Of a stretch of 64,000 nt of DNA, positions 28,051 to 38,187 are shown in pieces. The notes under the pieces were generated by a model. That model saw only the letters and a program-made list of their open reading frames with translations. It made no database searches and had not been told where the DNA came from. The DNA lies in assembly GCA_002746535.1 (NCBI GenBank), contig NVWA01000083.1:1-64000 (forward strand), read 5' to 3'. This DNA comes from Planctomycetota bacterium. GTDB lineage: Bacteria; Planctomycetota; GCA-2746535. Numbering within the stretch: the first letter of the stretch is position 1; the number at the start of each line of letters is the position of its first letter. A program made the position numbers and the translations under genes.

Positions 28051-29124
28051 ATGATTAAAATCTTGACCGTTTTAGGGGCTAGACCTCAATTTATAAAAGC
28101 CTCAGTCGTTAGTCGTGCCATCCAAGATAATTCAAATATGGATGAAAAAATTATTCATACTGGTCAGCACTATGATACCAATATGTCTTCTATATTTTTT
28201 GACGAAATGGAGATTCCAAAACCTGATTATCAATTAAAAATAAAAGGTGATGATCATGGTTCGATGACAGGAAATATAATGATAGATATGGAGCCGATCA
28301 TTAAAAAAGAAGCCCCCAATGCGGTAATTGTTTATGGTGATACAAACACGACTCTTGCGGCTGCATTAGTAAGCAAAAAACTTCACTTGCCTTTGATTCA
28401 TATCGAAGCCGGGTTGCGTAGCTATAACATGAAAATGCCTGAAGAAATCAATCGAATCGTGACAGATAGAATAAGTGATATTTGTTTTTGCCCAACACAG
28501 CTTGCTTATGATAATTTGGTGAAAGAGAATTATGGAGAAAAATTAGAATTAGTTGGGGATGTCATGTATGATGCTACTTTGTTTTATGCAGAGCTTAGTG
28601 AAAAAAGATCAACGATTATAAAAGATAATGATTTGGCTGAAAATGAATTTGTTCTTTGTACTGTGCACAGAGCTGAAAATACAGACAGCAAAGAAAGATT
28701 AGAAGAAATATTCAATGCTATAAACCATATAACGAAGGATAAGAAAGTTGTCTTGCCTTTGCATCCTAGAACCCAAAAAATGTTAAAGCAATTTGGTATT
28801 AAAACTGAAGCGTTAGTGATTGATCCTGTTGGTTATTTTGATATGCAAACCTTGATTAAAAACTGTTCCGTCGTAATGACAGATAGTGGAGGCCTGCAGA
28901 AAGAAAGTTATTTCTATAATAAATTTTGCATAACTCTTAGAGATGAAACAGAGTGGGTAGAATTAGTTGATAATGGTTATAATTTTATTACAGGGGCTAA
29001 TGGAAAAACAATCATTTTCGAAACTGAGAAGGCCATTGGAACTAAATTTGAGTCAAGCGATAATCTCTACGGCGATGGTACTTCTGCTCAAAAGATTGTG
29101 AACATAATCGATAAAAATATTTAA
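28051..29124 (+). CDS. wecB: UDP-N-acetylglucosamine 2-epimerase (non-hydrolysing)
   Basis: I start at ATG 28051 behind AAAGGG because the family begins MIKILTVLGARPQFIK; an upstream ATG (28009) adds 14 unlikely residues. The 357-residue enzyme interconverts UDP-GlcNAc and UDP-ManNAc. Hallmarks are HTGQHYDTNMS, GDTNTTLAAAL, LIHIEAGLRSYNMKMPEEINR, TVHRAENTDS and DSGGLQKESYF, with the UDP- and metal-site residues intact. It provides ManNAc for surface polysaccharide. No other polysaccharide gene is next to it. Confidence 0.94.
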   Translation: MIKILTVLGARPQFIKASVVSRAIQDNSNMDEKIIHTGQHYDTNMSSIFFDEMEIPKPDYQLKIKGDDHGSMTGNIMIDMEPIIKKEAPNAVIVYGDTNTTLAAALVSKKLHLPLIHIEAGLRSYNMKMPEEINRIVTDRISDICFCPTQLAYDNLVKENYGEKLELVGDVMYDATLFYAELSEKRSTIIKDNDLAENEFVLCTVHRAENTDSKERLEEIFNAINHITKDKKVVLPLHPRTQKMLKQFGIKTEALVIDPVGYFDMQTLIKNCSVVMTDSGGLQKESYFYNKFCITLRDETEWVELVDNGYNFITGANGKTIIFETEKAIGTKFESSDNLYGDGTSAQKIVNIIDKNI

Positions 29125-29535
29125 TCGGTGTATTCAAAATTGTCCATTGAGGTTTTTTAATACTTTAATTTTATTCAATTCACTACCTATTTACTGACAA
29201 AATGACATCATATAAATACTCAAACTATTTAATGTCATAAGTAACTTTTAATCAATAGGTTATATCAAAATTAAATTTTAAATTCGCATTTTTTAAAGGG
29301 TCGTTTTACCTGTTATTTGAACTGTTTTATTGTGACGAATCAGAAAGTATGAATATTAATCAAACCATAGGTCTAAAAGATTCATTTTTTTGAATCTTTG
29401 ATACATAAACTCTCAGCTGGTTGGTTTGAATATTTGGCCTCATGCATATCTTTATGAAATCCATCGATGGGCATACTTCTTGCTAATATTTATGAATATA
29501 CATAAATTTAAATTAAGATTTAAGAGAGATCGAAA
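29125..29535. other. Spacer upstream of the Bat operon
   Basis: The stretch holds no gene-like frame. A hairpin AAAGATTCA-TTTTTT-TGAATCTTT at 29376-29399 could end a short transcript or fold in the leader. The promoter of the Bat operon must be here or further downstream; I cannot pick a clear one. Confidence 0.4.
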
Positions 29536-30501
29536 ATGGCAAAAGATGTAAAAGAGCTAAGTGTTACATTTGAACGGGTTTTTAGTGAAATAAAAAAGGT
29601 GATTGTTGGCCAAGATGAGATGTTAAAAAAACTAATGGTTGGGTTGCTATCAAATGGCCATATGCTTTTAGAGGGATTCCCTGGATTAGCCAAAACTATG
29701 GCAATCAATACATTTGCACAAACTTTGAGTGCTCAATTTAAAAGAATTCAGTTCACGCCGGATTTATTACCAGCTGATGTTATAGGTACGCAAATATATA
29801 ATCCTCAGGAAGCAAGTTTTTCGATTAAAAAAGGTCCCGTGTTTACCAATATTTTATTAGCCGATGAAATCAATCGTGCTCCAGCAAAAGTACAGTCGGC
29901 ATTGTTAGAAGCCATGGCTGAAAAGCAAGTGACGATCGCTGGTGAAACTCATATTTTAAGTGATCCTTTTATGGTTTTAGCAACTCAAAATCCAATTGAG
30001 CAAGAAGGGACATACCCATTACCAGAAGCTCAAGTCGATCGATTTTTAATGAAAATTAATATTAGTTATCCAAATAAAGTCGAAGAACGTCAAATTTTAG
30101 ATCGAATGGGAAGAATTCAAATTAATACAAGAGTTGAACAGGTTCTGACTTTAGATGATATTACTGAAGCACGAAATATGGTTGATGATATTTACATATC
30201 CGATGAGCTAAAAGATTACATTGTCGATATAGTTTTTTCAACTAGGAGAGGAACAGAATTAAAAGAAATTGAAAATTTAATTGAAGTGGGTGCTTCCCCG
30301 AGAGCGACCATTGCTCTTACATTATGCTCCAAAGCATATGCATTATTAGAAGGCAGAGACCATGTTCGATCTAACGATATAAAGAAAATTGTATTTGATG
30401 TTTTGCGCCACAGAATTTCTGTATCTTATGAGGCTGAAGCAGAAGGACAAACATCAGAAAATATTATTCAAAAAATCCTTGATACACTACCTACTCCATA
30501 A
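29536..30501 (+). CDS. MoxR-family AAA+ ATPase (Bat operon)
   Basis: This 321-residue ATPase has Walker A GFPGLAKTM, RIQFTPDLLPADVIG, Walker B LADEINRAPAKVQSALLEAMAEKQ, sensor 1 ATQNP and EGTYPLPEAQVDRF. It is the first gene of an eight-gene operon typical of Bacteroides 'aerotolerance' (Bat) clusters, where the ATPase is thought to act on the DUF58 and von Willebrand A proteins that follow. It is clearly related to, but distinct from, the copy at 20679. AAGAGAG precedes the ATG. Confidence 0.94.
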   Translation: MAKDVKELSVTFERVFSEIKKVIVGQDEMLKKLMVGLLSNGHMLLEGFPGLAKTMAINTFAQTLSAQFKRIQFTPDLLPADVIGTQIYNPQEASFSIKKGPVFTNILLADEINRAPAKVQSALLEAMAEKQVTIAGETHILSDPFMVLATQNPIEQEGTYPLPEAQVDRFLMKINISYPNKVEERQILDRMGRIQINTRVEQVLTLDDITEARNMVDDIYISDELKDYIVDIVFSTRRGTELKEIENLIEVGASPRATIALTLCSKAYALLEGRDHVRSNDIKKIVFDVLRHRISVSYEAEAEGQTSENIIQKILDTLPTP

Positions 30502-30522
30502 TATCTAAGAAGAGAATCAGTT

Positions 30523-31434
30523 ATGGAACAGACCATCTCAAATGAAGAGCTTAAAAGTGTTCTTAAAGAAGTTCGTCAGATACAGGTTAGAACAGGAAAG
30601 ATCGTCAGCGATGTTATGGCTGGTGAGTATCATTCTGTTTTCAAAGGCCGAGGTATGGAATTTGAAGATGTCAGAGAATATCAAATGGGTGATGATGTTC
30701 GAAATATCGATTGGAACGTTACTGCAAGGATGAATCATCCTTATATCAAAAATTTTAGAGAAGAGCGCGAATTAACGGTAATGATATTAGTGGATATATC
30801 GGCTTCATCTGGATTTGGGACAACGGGGTTTTCAAAAGCAAATATTATTGCGAAAATTTGTGCAACATTAGCCTTTTCAGCAATACAAAATAATGATAAA
30901 GTTGGTCTGATTTTATTCTCAGATGTTATTGAAAAATATATACCACCTAAAAAGGGTAGTAATCATGTTTTGCGAGTCATTCGAGAATTATTAGTAAGTG
31001 CAAAAATATTAGAAACAGAACCCCTTAGAAAAGCGACAAACATTAACGTTGCTTTGGAGCATTTAAATAAATTACATAAACGAAGAGGTGTGTGTTTTTT
31101 AGTATCCGATTTTATTTCTGAAGATTTTGAAACCGATTTAAGAATTGTTTCTAAACGCCATGAAATAATTGCAATTTCAGTATCGGACCCACGTGAGATT
31201 GAATTGCCGCCTTTAGGATTGATAGAGTTGGAAGATGCTGAAACAGGGGAAGTCATTCTTGTTGATACTTCGGATCCTGCATTCTTAAAAAGTTTTCATG
31301 AGAATATTGAAATTGAAATGAATTCCAGAAAAGACTTTTTTCGTTCTTTGAAGATTGATTATTTAGAAATCAATACGGGAAATTCTTTTGAAAATTCACT
31401 GATATCATTCTTCTCAAGGCGCAGTAAAAAATGA
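30523..31434 (+). CDS. DUF58-domain protein (Bat operon)
   Basis: The 303-residue cytoplasmic protein has the signature FEDVREYQMGDDVRNIDWNVTAR (key Arg, Asp, Trp) and a von Willebrand A-like core (VMILVDISASSGFG, with a DxSxS metal site) in which the third-motif strand is also recognisable (CFLVSDF). It lacks the N-terminal membrane helices of the copy at 21637. Its stop overlaps the next ATG by four bases. It is the expected MoxR partner. Confidence 0.92.
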   Translation: MEQTISNEELKSVLKEVRQIQVRTGKIVSDVMAGEYHSVFKGRGMEFEDVREYQMGDDVRNIDWNVTARMNHPYIKNFREERELTVMILVDISASSGFGTTGFSKANIIAKICATLAFSAIQNNDKVGLILFSDVIEKYIPPKKGSNHVLRVIRELLVSAKILETEPLRKATNINVALEHLNKLHKRRGVCFLVSDFISEDFETDLRIVSKRHEIIAISVSDPREIELPPLGLIELEDAETGEVILVDTSDPAFLKSFHENIEIEMNSRKDFFRSLKIDYLEINTGNSFENSLISFFSRRSKK

Positions 31435-32546
31435 AAAAACTATTCCTATTAGTTTCAATAATAATTTTATTTTCTGTGAATTTGATTTCAGCGAAAGAAA
31501 TTAAAAAGGTGCATGAAAAAACAATTGAAAATAAAATTGCGAAAGTTGAAATTTTACTTAGTAAGGATGAAATGACGGTTGCTGATAGTATGCAGTTGAC
31601 CCTCAAAGTAACTGTCCCGAGTGGATACCAAGTTAAAATGCCTACAGATAGAGAATTAGGTTTTTCTTATGATTTAACTCAAAACACCCATCGATTTAGA
31701 CCGACTGATATTAGTGAAATTAAAAAGACTAAATTGAAAACAGGTGATGAAATAGTTGTTCAAAGTTATACATTAGAGCCATGGTTAAGTGATAATTATT
31801 CTGTACCACCGATTTTATTTTCATTTTTTAAAACAGATAAAAATGGAAAAGTCGAAGAAAAGTCTACTCCCTCCTTTTTAATTTATTCAGAGGCTATTCG
31901 TATTTTTGTGAAACCAATGCCTGATTCTAAAAATAAGATGGCTGGGTTGATGAACCAATCCGATCTTGAACAAATTAATTTGAAAAAGAAGTCAAGAAGG
32001 TATGAAGATAAATCGTTGGAAGAAATAAAAAATGAAGACAAGCGAGCAGAAGAGGAAAAGCAGCGATTTGCTAAGAAAGAATTCCCTTGGAAAATTTTAT
32101 GGATTTCGTTAGGAGTCATCCTGTTTTTAATCTTGTTAATTTATGTATTAAAGAAAAAAGGTGTTTCCCTTTTTACGACCAAAAAGATTCCTGCGCATAT
32201 CTTAGCTTTTAAGGAATTAAAAGAACTACTTGCAAAAAATTTGTTATTGAATGGTTTTATAAAAGAGTATTACTATGAGCTCTCCTATATATTACGGAGG
32301 TATATTGAGCGTAGATATTCAGTCTATGCTCTTCATCAGAGTTCAGAAGAATTTCTCCAGTCACTTATGAGCAATAATCCTTTTGACTCATCATCAGAAG
32401 AAATATTAAATGAGTTTAATGATTTAGCAGATACGGTTAAGTTTTCATTGAAAGAAACCAATAATGATCAGGCTAATAATTCATTCAATATTGTTGAAGA
32501 TTTTGTGAAAACAACAGCTTTGACAGATGATGAGAAGGAGGCTTAA
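31431..32546 (+). CDS. DUF4381-like membrane protein (Bat operon)
   Basis: A signal peptide (MKKLFLLVSIIILFSVNLISA), an extracytoplasmic beta domain (to about residue 165), a charged linker, a single membrane helix (about 221-240) and a cytoplasmic helical domain containing FKELKELLAKN and IKEYYYELSYILRRYIERRYSVYALHQSSEEFLQSL (residues 280-315). The latter is the DUF4381/BatD-tail pattern found between DUF58 and BatA. It overlaps both neighbours by four and one bases. It probably anchors the complex; no catalytic role is apparent. Confidence 0.82.
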   Translation: MKKLFLLVSIIILFSVNLISAKEIKKVHEKTIENKIAKVEILLSKDEMTVADSMQLTLKVTVPSGYQVKMPTDRELGFSYDLTQNTHRFRPTDISEIKKTKLKTGDEIVVQSYTLEPWLSDNYSVPPILFSFFKTDKNGKVEEKSTPSFLIYSEAIRIFVKPMPDSKNKMAGLMNQSDLEQINLKKKSRRYEDKSLEEIKNEDKRAEEEKQRFAKKEFPWKILWISLGVILFLILLIYVLKKKGVSLFTTKKIPAHILAFKELKELLAKNLLLNGFIKEYYYELSYILRRYIERRYSVYALHQSSEEFLQSLMSNNPFDSSSEEILNEFNDLADTVKFSLKETNNDQANNSFNIVEDFVKTTALTDDEKEA

Positions 32547-33799
32547 TGTCATTTGATGAAATAGTTAATTCATTCAAGGTAGAGACAGATCTATTTATTA
32601 CGGCTATCGCTTTATTCTTTATCATGGTTCCGATTATGTTGTTTTGGCATTTTAAGAAGAAGCCTACCATAAAAACTAAGTACAGCAGTTTAAAGTATAT
32701 TAAAGAGATTAAGCCCAGCTTAAAGATTCGATTAAGAAATCTTCCCTTTTATATTAGACTATTAACAATTTGCGGAATGTTGCTTGCTTTTACACATCCT
32801 TATCTTGAAAAAGAAAAGGCACCAGTGGACTTGAGTGATAAAAAAAAGGAAGAGAAGAAGAAGAAAAATGTGAAAGATGAAAGAAAAAAAATTAAATTAC
32901 CAACGGAAGGTATTTCAATTCAATTAGTGATAGATAGATCTGGATCTATGGGGGTGCGTGAATATCGAGGTCGAAAATCAAATTATGTTAAATTTGAAGG
33001 TACCAAAATGTCTAAATTGGAAGTGGTTAAAATCATTTCACAACGATTTATAACAGGCACTAAAGAGACACAGACGGAGAAAAGATTTAATGGAAGATGG
33101 AGTGATTTGATTGGTTTATTTACGTTTGCTAGAGTTCCTTTAATAGCTTGTCCTTTAACCCTTAGGCATGATTTATTATTAGATTATATTAGTCAAATGG
33201 AAGTAGTAACCACTCGAGAAGAAAATGGCACTTATATAGGATATGCATTAGAAAGAGCAATTTTGCAAATTGTTGATGCTAAAACTAAAGCAAATGATAA
33301 AGATGCTTATCAAGTGAAGTCTTCCATAATAATTCTAATTACTGATGGGAAACAAGAAATTATACACGATGCAGATTTAAATGATCGCCACAAAGGTCTT
33401 CTGCCGAGTGAAGCAGCTAAACTAGCAAAAGACAATGGCATAAAAATATATTCAATTGCTATTCAGCCAACGGTTACATTTGATAGTTTAGGCAATGCTA
33501 GGTCAGAGGATAAATTTGATACTAGTGAAATTAAATTAGCATCTAAAATTACAGGGGGAATGTTTTATTCTGCTAGAGATGGTGATGCTTTATCTAATAT
33601 TTACAAATCAATTGATACATTAGAAAAGTCCAAATTACCAAGTCAAAAAGAAATTGAAGTTAGGGTTGATAAAAAGAAAGAGATTAAGAAAAAAGAAGTG
33701 GAGAAAATTCATTTGTTTCAACCGATACTATGGTTTGCTTTTTTTATGTTTTTAGTAGAAATATTATTGACTAATTTTTATTTTAGAAGGATCCCTTAA
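32546..33799 (+). CDS. batA: BatA-like von Willebrand factor A membrane protein
   Basis: The 417-residue protein has a membrane helix near residues 16-33 and another near 73-85, then a lysine-rich segment, a von Willebrand A domain with complete metal-site start DRSGSMG (from Asp129) and IILITDGKQE, and a final membrane helix near 390-412. This layout matches BatA/BatB of Bacteroides and MoxR-associated proteins. TAATG couples it to the gene before and TAATG to the one after. The unusually long insert between strands (about 150-210) is a family variation. Confidence 0.85.
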   Translation: MSFDEIVNSFKVETDLFITAIALFFIMVPIMLFWHFKKKPTIKTKYSSLKYIKEIKPSLKIRLRNLPFYIRLLTICGMLLAFTHPYLEKEKAPVDLSDKKKEEKKKKNVKDERKKIKLPTEGISIQLVIDRSGSMGVREYRGRKSNYVKFEGTKMSKLEVVKIISQRFITGTKETQTEKRFNGRWSDLIGLFTFARVPLIACPLTLRHDLLLDYISQMEVVTTREENGTYIGYALERAILQIVDAKTKANDKDAYQVKSSIIILITDGKQEIIHDADLNDRHKGLLPSEAAKLAKDNGIKIYSIAIQPTVTFDSLGNARSEDKFDTSEIKLASKITGGMFYSARDGDALSNIYKSIDTLEKSKLPSQKEIEVRVDKKKEIKKKEVEKIHLFQPILWFAFFMFLVEILLTNFYFRRIP

Positions 33800-34992
33800 T
33801 GTTTGGAATAGAAAAATATGGAAATGAAACTGCCATATATTTATTGTTTGGATCGATAATAGTTTCCTTGATTTTATATTTAAGTTTTCAATGGAAGCGT
33901 AAAAAAACGCTTGAATTTGCGCATATAGAAAGTGCCAAAAAGATTTTTGAAGCTGTTTCTATAAAGAAAAGAGTGTTTAAGTCTATTTTAATTATTTTAA
34001 GTTTTATATTTTTAGTTATTGCTTTGATGAGGCCTCAAGGTTTGCCTGATCAAGAGAAGAAAGATGTTAATAAGAAAAATAAAATTGAAGTAGTGAAGAA
34101 AATTGATGAAGATAAATCAAAAAATAATCAAGATAGAAAAGTGCGGATGCGTGAATCTGCTAGGGATATTATATTTCTATTAGATGTGTCAGCCAGTATG
34201 GGTGCAGAAGATTTAACACCAAATCGATTAGAAAAAGCAAAGGATTTTATTGTAGATATAGTTGAAGTATTAAAAGGTGAGCATGTGGGACTAGTCGTAT
34301 TTACGAGTGTCCCTTCGGTCAAATGCGTATTGACTTTAGATTATACTTACTTTAAAGAAGTTTTAAGATCGGTCGAAATAAATGACAATGATTATGCTGG
34401 AACAAAATTTAAACCGGCTTTGAATGAAATCATCAATAAACAATTTGATTTTTCTGATAATAAATACAAAGAATTAATTTTAATCACTGATGGGGGTGAT
34501 ACAGAGCTTGAGTCTTTATCGGGTATTGAGAAAGATGAATTTGCAAAAAAGATTTATGATCTTTGCGAAAAGGGTTTTAAGGAGAATCAAATTAGAATAC
34601 ATACTTTAGGTATAGGTACAAAATCGGGTTCAATATTACAAGGCATAAAAGACTTTGATGGCAAACGTGTAAAATCAAGCTTGAATGAAACATTTTTACA
34701 AAGAATTAGTCAAGTGGCTAAAGGAGTCTACATCCCGATTGCTGATGGAGATATTGATTTAAAAAAGGTCTATACCAATGAAATTGCAAAAAACAGCGAA
34801 TCAGATGAAGAAAGAATTAAGGAAGTCTTAATTAGCCAGAACAAATTAAATAACTATGTTCAAAAACAAAAAGAAAGCGAAGAGCGAAAAGTTTTTTACA
34901 GGGAGCTTTATTATATTCCTTTGATGATTTCACTATTATTGCTTTCCTTAGAATTCTATATTAGTGATAAAAAAAGGATAAAACGAAAATGA
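33799..34992 (+). CDS. batB: BatB-like von Willebrand factor A membrane protein
   Basis: The 397-residue paralogue of the preceding gene has helices at about 10-28 and 58-74, a von Willebrand A domain with DVSASMGAEDLTPNRLEKAK (from about residue 129) and LILITDGGDTE, and a C-terminal helix near 370-388. The metal-site residues Asp, Ser, Ser, Thr and Asp are present. It probably pairs with BatA at the membrane. Its stop overlaps the next start by four bases (ATGA). Confidence 0.87.
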   Translation: MFGIEKYGNETAIYLLFGSIIVSLILYLSFQWKRKKTLEFAHIESAKKIFEAVSIKKRVFKSILIILSFIFLVIALMRPQGLPDQEKKDVNKKNKIEVVKKIDEDKSKNNQDRKVRMRESARDIIFLLDVSASMGAEDLTPNRLEKAKDFIVDIVEVLKGEHVGLVVFTSVPSVKCVLTLDYTYFKEVLRSVEINDNDYAGTKFKPALNEIINKQFDFSDNKYKELILITDGGDTELESLSGIEKDEFAKKIYDLCEKGFKENQIRIHTLGIGTKSGSILQGIKDFDGKRVKSSLNETFLQRISQVAKGVYIPIADGDIDLKKVYTNEIAKNSESDEERIKEVLISQNKLNNYVQKQKESEERKVFYRELYYIPLMISLLLLSLEFYISDKKRIKRK

Positions 34993-37900
34993 AAAAAATA
35001 TTAATCCTTTTGTTTTTATTCTCTCAGTTTTATTCTTGTTTCTGTGAGTCTAATGCAACATTAAAAAAAATTATTGATGAAGGTAATCGTTTATTCAAAA
35101 ATAAAGATTTTGTTGCTGCTAAATCAAAATATGAAAAAGGACTTGATTCAGAGAAAAAAGAAGCCGTGTTATTATATAATTTAGGAAATGTATATTATTA
35201 CCAAGGTGATTTTAAAGATGCGCTAGTTAAATTTAATGAAGCTATTAAAAGTAAACCAAAAGAGTATTTGCATAGAAACTTATTATATCATATTGGAAAT
35301 ACTGAATTAAGTTTAGCAAAAGAATTGTATGAAAAAAAGCCTGACCCAACTGCAGGTAATAAAGAATGGAATAACATATTAAATATTATTTCATTATTAA
35401 TCCCAAAATTAACCAAGGATCAAAATATTCAAACTCAAATAGTCAAAAAAGTAAATGAGTTTGTTAAGAATCAAGATAAAGAAAAATTAATTCAATTTGG
35501 GAATCAAATTAAAGATCAAATATCTAAAGCAGATAAATCATCTCCGCTTTTAAAAGAGTTGGAGTCATTGCTTGAAGAAATCGATAAAGCGCCGGTAGCT
35601 TTAACTAAAGAAGAACGATTAACTCAAAGAATATCTGAATTAGGTAGGTGTATTACTTTTTTAGAAAAATCATTTGATCATTATCGAAAAGCGTTAAAGC
35701 TGGCTAGGAAAATAGGCGTAAAAGAAGGTCGTAAATTAGATATTGTTGGCCCATATATCAAAAGCAACTGGGCTTTAGCTAGAGTAATGTGGGCTCAATA
35801 TCAAGAAGATAAGAAAAACCTAGAAAAAGAGAACCTTAAATTATTAGATGGGATTCAGCAGTTGTTGGCTATGCAAGAGCGACTGTGTCCGCAAATAGAT
35901 AAGATTTATTTGAATTCTAAATTAAAAGAAACACTCGATTATTATTTAAAGATTTTAGCGGAATATCATATTGACTATGCAGCTGATTTTTTACATTTGC
36001 AGAAGCTGGCAGATAAAGAGATGCATAAAAAAGAAGAAGAGTTTAAAAATATGGAAGACATTTTAAAAAACCTTCAAGCACAAAATCAACCGAAAAATAA
36101 ATCAAAGAATCCACCAAATATTCAACAACCAGATTTGAAATCAAAATCTGATGAGCTCAAAAAACTAAAAGAGACATTTGAATTTTCAAAACAAATATCT
36201 GAGGTGTTAAAAGATTTACAGGGGGCAGAAAGTTTTGTCATTGATGGTCTTAAAAAAGGCAATATTTTTATGTCACGTCGATATGCTTATAAAATGTTAT
36301 ATTTATTGAATTGCCTTCAATTTTTTACCAAGAAAAAGGATGTTATTATATATTCCCTTGACCAAGCAATAGATGATTTAAAGATAAAGGATGAGTTTAT
36401 ATCTTTATCCAAAAGCAATAAATCCATGAAGCCGGAAGAAAAGGATACATTAAAGGATTTGGCTTTTAAATACAAGAAATTAGCTGTTGAAAAAACTTTT
36501 GATTCTCAATTCAAAATAAAAATAATTGTACCTAATTTGAAGAAGTATCTTAAAGAATTGAAACCTAAAGAAGTTGTTGATGAAAAAAAGAAATCGAAAT
36601 TTTTAAAATTAATTGATAAAATTAATGAAAAATATTTCGTTAATAATTTAAAAGTGATTATCTCTGATCTAGAAGCATTAGATGAAAAATGGGAGCCACT
36701 GCAAATGGAAATAAGAGAAAATAAATTTGATACAAAATTATCTAATCTTATTAATAAAGTTTTAAAAGAGCAAAAATTTAAATATTCAAACATTAGCTTT
36801 GGTATTGAAAGTTCACTATTGAAAGAGATTAATGAGTTCGAATCATTTTTATTTAATGCTGTTTTTGAAAAAAAAAATGATTTAACAGCTCATGGTTTTA
36901 TATCAAAGAGATTAGATCATGTAAATCTTCTATTATCAAAATTTAAATTTTCAAAAGATGAAATATTAAAGCAGTCAGATAAAGAAATTGATTCTTATAA
37001 AAGTGCCATTTCGAATGTTTTAAATAAATTAAATTCAAATTGGAATTTAATTTATACAAAAGGCCAAAAAAGTGAAATGCTCGATATACAATTATATTTA
37101 ACAACATTATATGAATGTGCTTTCATCTTTGGATCTGATAAGTTATTTAAACTTCATATTGCACATACGATGAAAAGAAATGCGTCAATTGAAAATAATT
37201 TTGTAGATGAAGAATATAAGAGTGATGTTTTAAACTATAAAGTTTTAATATTAAAAAACCGTGTGAAGACTATGAATCTGTTTTTTAATACTCAGATTCA
37301 AACTATTGAAAAAATAATTGCTAACCAGATTGGTGAAGCAAAGAATAAATCAGGATTAGAAAATATTTTAAATGATAAAAAGAATGCACTTGAGTATTTA
37401 AATAATTATTTAATTGGACTTGATAAAATCAATTTTAGTAAAAAAGAGTTGAAACTATTAAATGCTAAATTGTTTAAATTAAATTTAAATCAATTTAACA
37501 TTTCTGCTTTATTATTCGATTTGCAGCCTAAGACAGCTGTTGACACATTAAAATTGGCGATTGGTGTGCAAGAGTTATCTAAAGAGTCAGCAAAATTATT
37601 TGTCGAAAATCGATTATCAAGTCTCATTGATGCTAATGGAATGGAAATATTGGCCAAAGATATTAAGAAAAATTTAGAGATTGTTGGTATTCGCGCCATT
37701 AATCAGACTCATGAAATGGAGGCGAAAAGTAAACAGAATCCATCTCCATCGACTTCAGGTGGCCAACCTAAACAAGGTGGTGGTAATTCGGTTGATTTCA
37801 AAGGCGCCATAAATCATATGAAACAAGCTTTAATAGAAGGTGAGAAGGTTATTTCATTTTATGATGTGAAGGAATTTGAGAATTCATTATCAAAACATGA

Positions 37901-38186
37901 AGATGTTATCAATGAACTTAAAAAGGCGTTGGATTTATTGCAGAATAAAAATGACAAAAATAAAAAACAAGATAAGAATCAAGACAATAAAAATCAGCAA
38001 AATAAAGAGAAACAACAGCAACAGAAGAAGCAACAAGAACAAAAAAACAAAAGAGAACGAAAACCTTTGGAGATGTCTCCAGAAGAAGCTAGGCGTTTAC
38101 TAAAAGAGTTAAATAAGAAAGATAAAAAGTACCAAAAGAAGAAAGCTAAGTCTAAGAAAAATATTGATGGTCTAAGGCCTTGGTAG
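34989..38186 (+). CDS. Large TPR/coiled-coil secreted or anchored protein (BatC-like)
   Basis: At 1065 residues it is several times longer than the usual BatC (about 250). A signal sequence (MKKILILLFLFSQFYSCFCE, possibly a lipobox at FSC/CFC) is followed by two TPR repeats (LFKNKDFVAAKSKYEKGL, AVLLYNLGNVYYYQGDFKDAL; residues 35-90). A long helical, Lys/Glu/Leu-rich middle follows (to about 950). The tail is very rich in Lys, Gln and Asn (about 990-1040), then EARRLLKELNKKDK and a C-terminal GLRPW. The TPR-plus-KQ-rich end is the BatC signature; the middle has no recognised domain. Confidence 0.72.
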   Translation: MKKILILLFLFSQFYSCFCESNATLKKIIDEGNRLFKNKDFVAAKSKYEKGLDSEKKEAVLLYNLGNVYYYQGDFKDALVKFNEAIKSKPKEYLHRNLLYHIGNTELSLAKELYEKKPDPTAGNKEWNNILNIISLLIPKLTKDQNIQTQIVKKVNEFVKNQDKEKLIQFGNQIKDQISKADKSSPLLKELESLLEEIDKAPVALTKEERLTQRISELGRCITFLEKSFDHYRKALKLARKIGVKEGRKLDIVGPYIKSNWALARVMWAQYQEDKKNLEKENLKLLDGIQQLLAMQERLCPQIDKIYLNSKLKETLDYYLKILAEYHIDYAADFLHLQKLADKEMHKKEEEFKNMEDILKNLQAQNQPKNKSKNPPNIQQPDLKSKSDELKKLKETFEFSKQISEVLKDLQGAESFVIDGLKKGNIFMSRRYAYKMLYLLNCLQFFTKKKDVIIYSLDQAIDDLKIKDEFISLSKSNKSMKPEEKDTLKDLAFKYKKLAVEKTFDSQFKIKIIVPNLKKYLKELKPKEVVDEKKKSKFLKLIDKINEKYFVNNLKVIISDLEALDEKWEPLQMEIRENKFDTKLSNLINKVLKEQKFKYSNISFGIESSLLKEINEFESFLFNAVFEKKNDLTAHGFISKRLDHVNLLLSKFKFSKDEILKQSDKEIDSYKSAISNVLNKLNSNWNLIYTKGQKSEMLDIQLYLTTLYECAFIFGSDKLFKLHIAHTMKRNASIENNFVDEEYKSDVLNYKVLILKNRVKTMNLFFNTQIQTIEKIIANQIGEAKNKSGLENILNDKKNALEYLNNYLIGLDKINFSKKELKLLNAKLFKLNLNQFNISALLFDLQPKTAVDTLKLAIGVQELSKESAKLFVENRLSSLIDANGMEILAKDIKKNLEIVGIRAINQTHEMEAKSKQNPSPSTSGGQPKQGGGNSVDFKGAINHMKQALIEGEKVISFYDVKEFENSLSKHEDVINELKKALDLLQNKNDKNKKQDKNQDNKNQQNKEKQQQQKKQQEQKNKRERKPLEMSPEEARRLLKELNKKDKKYQKKKAKSKKNIDGLRPW

Positions 38187-38187
38187 A

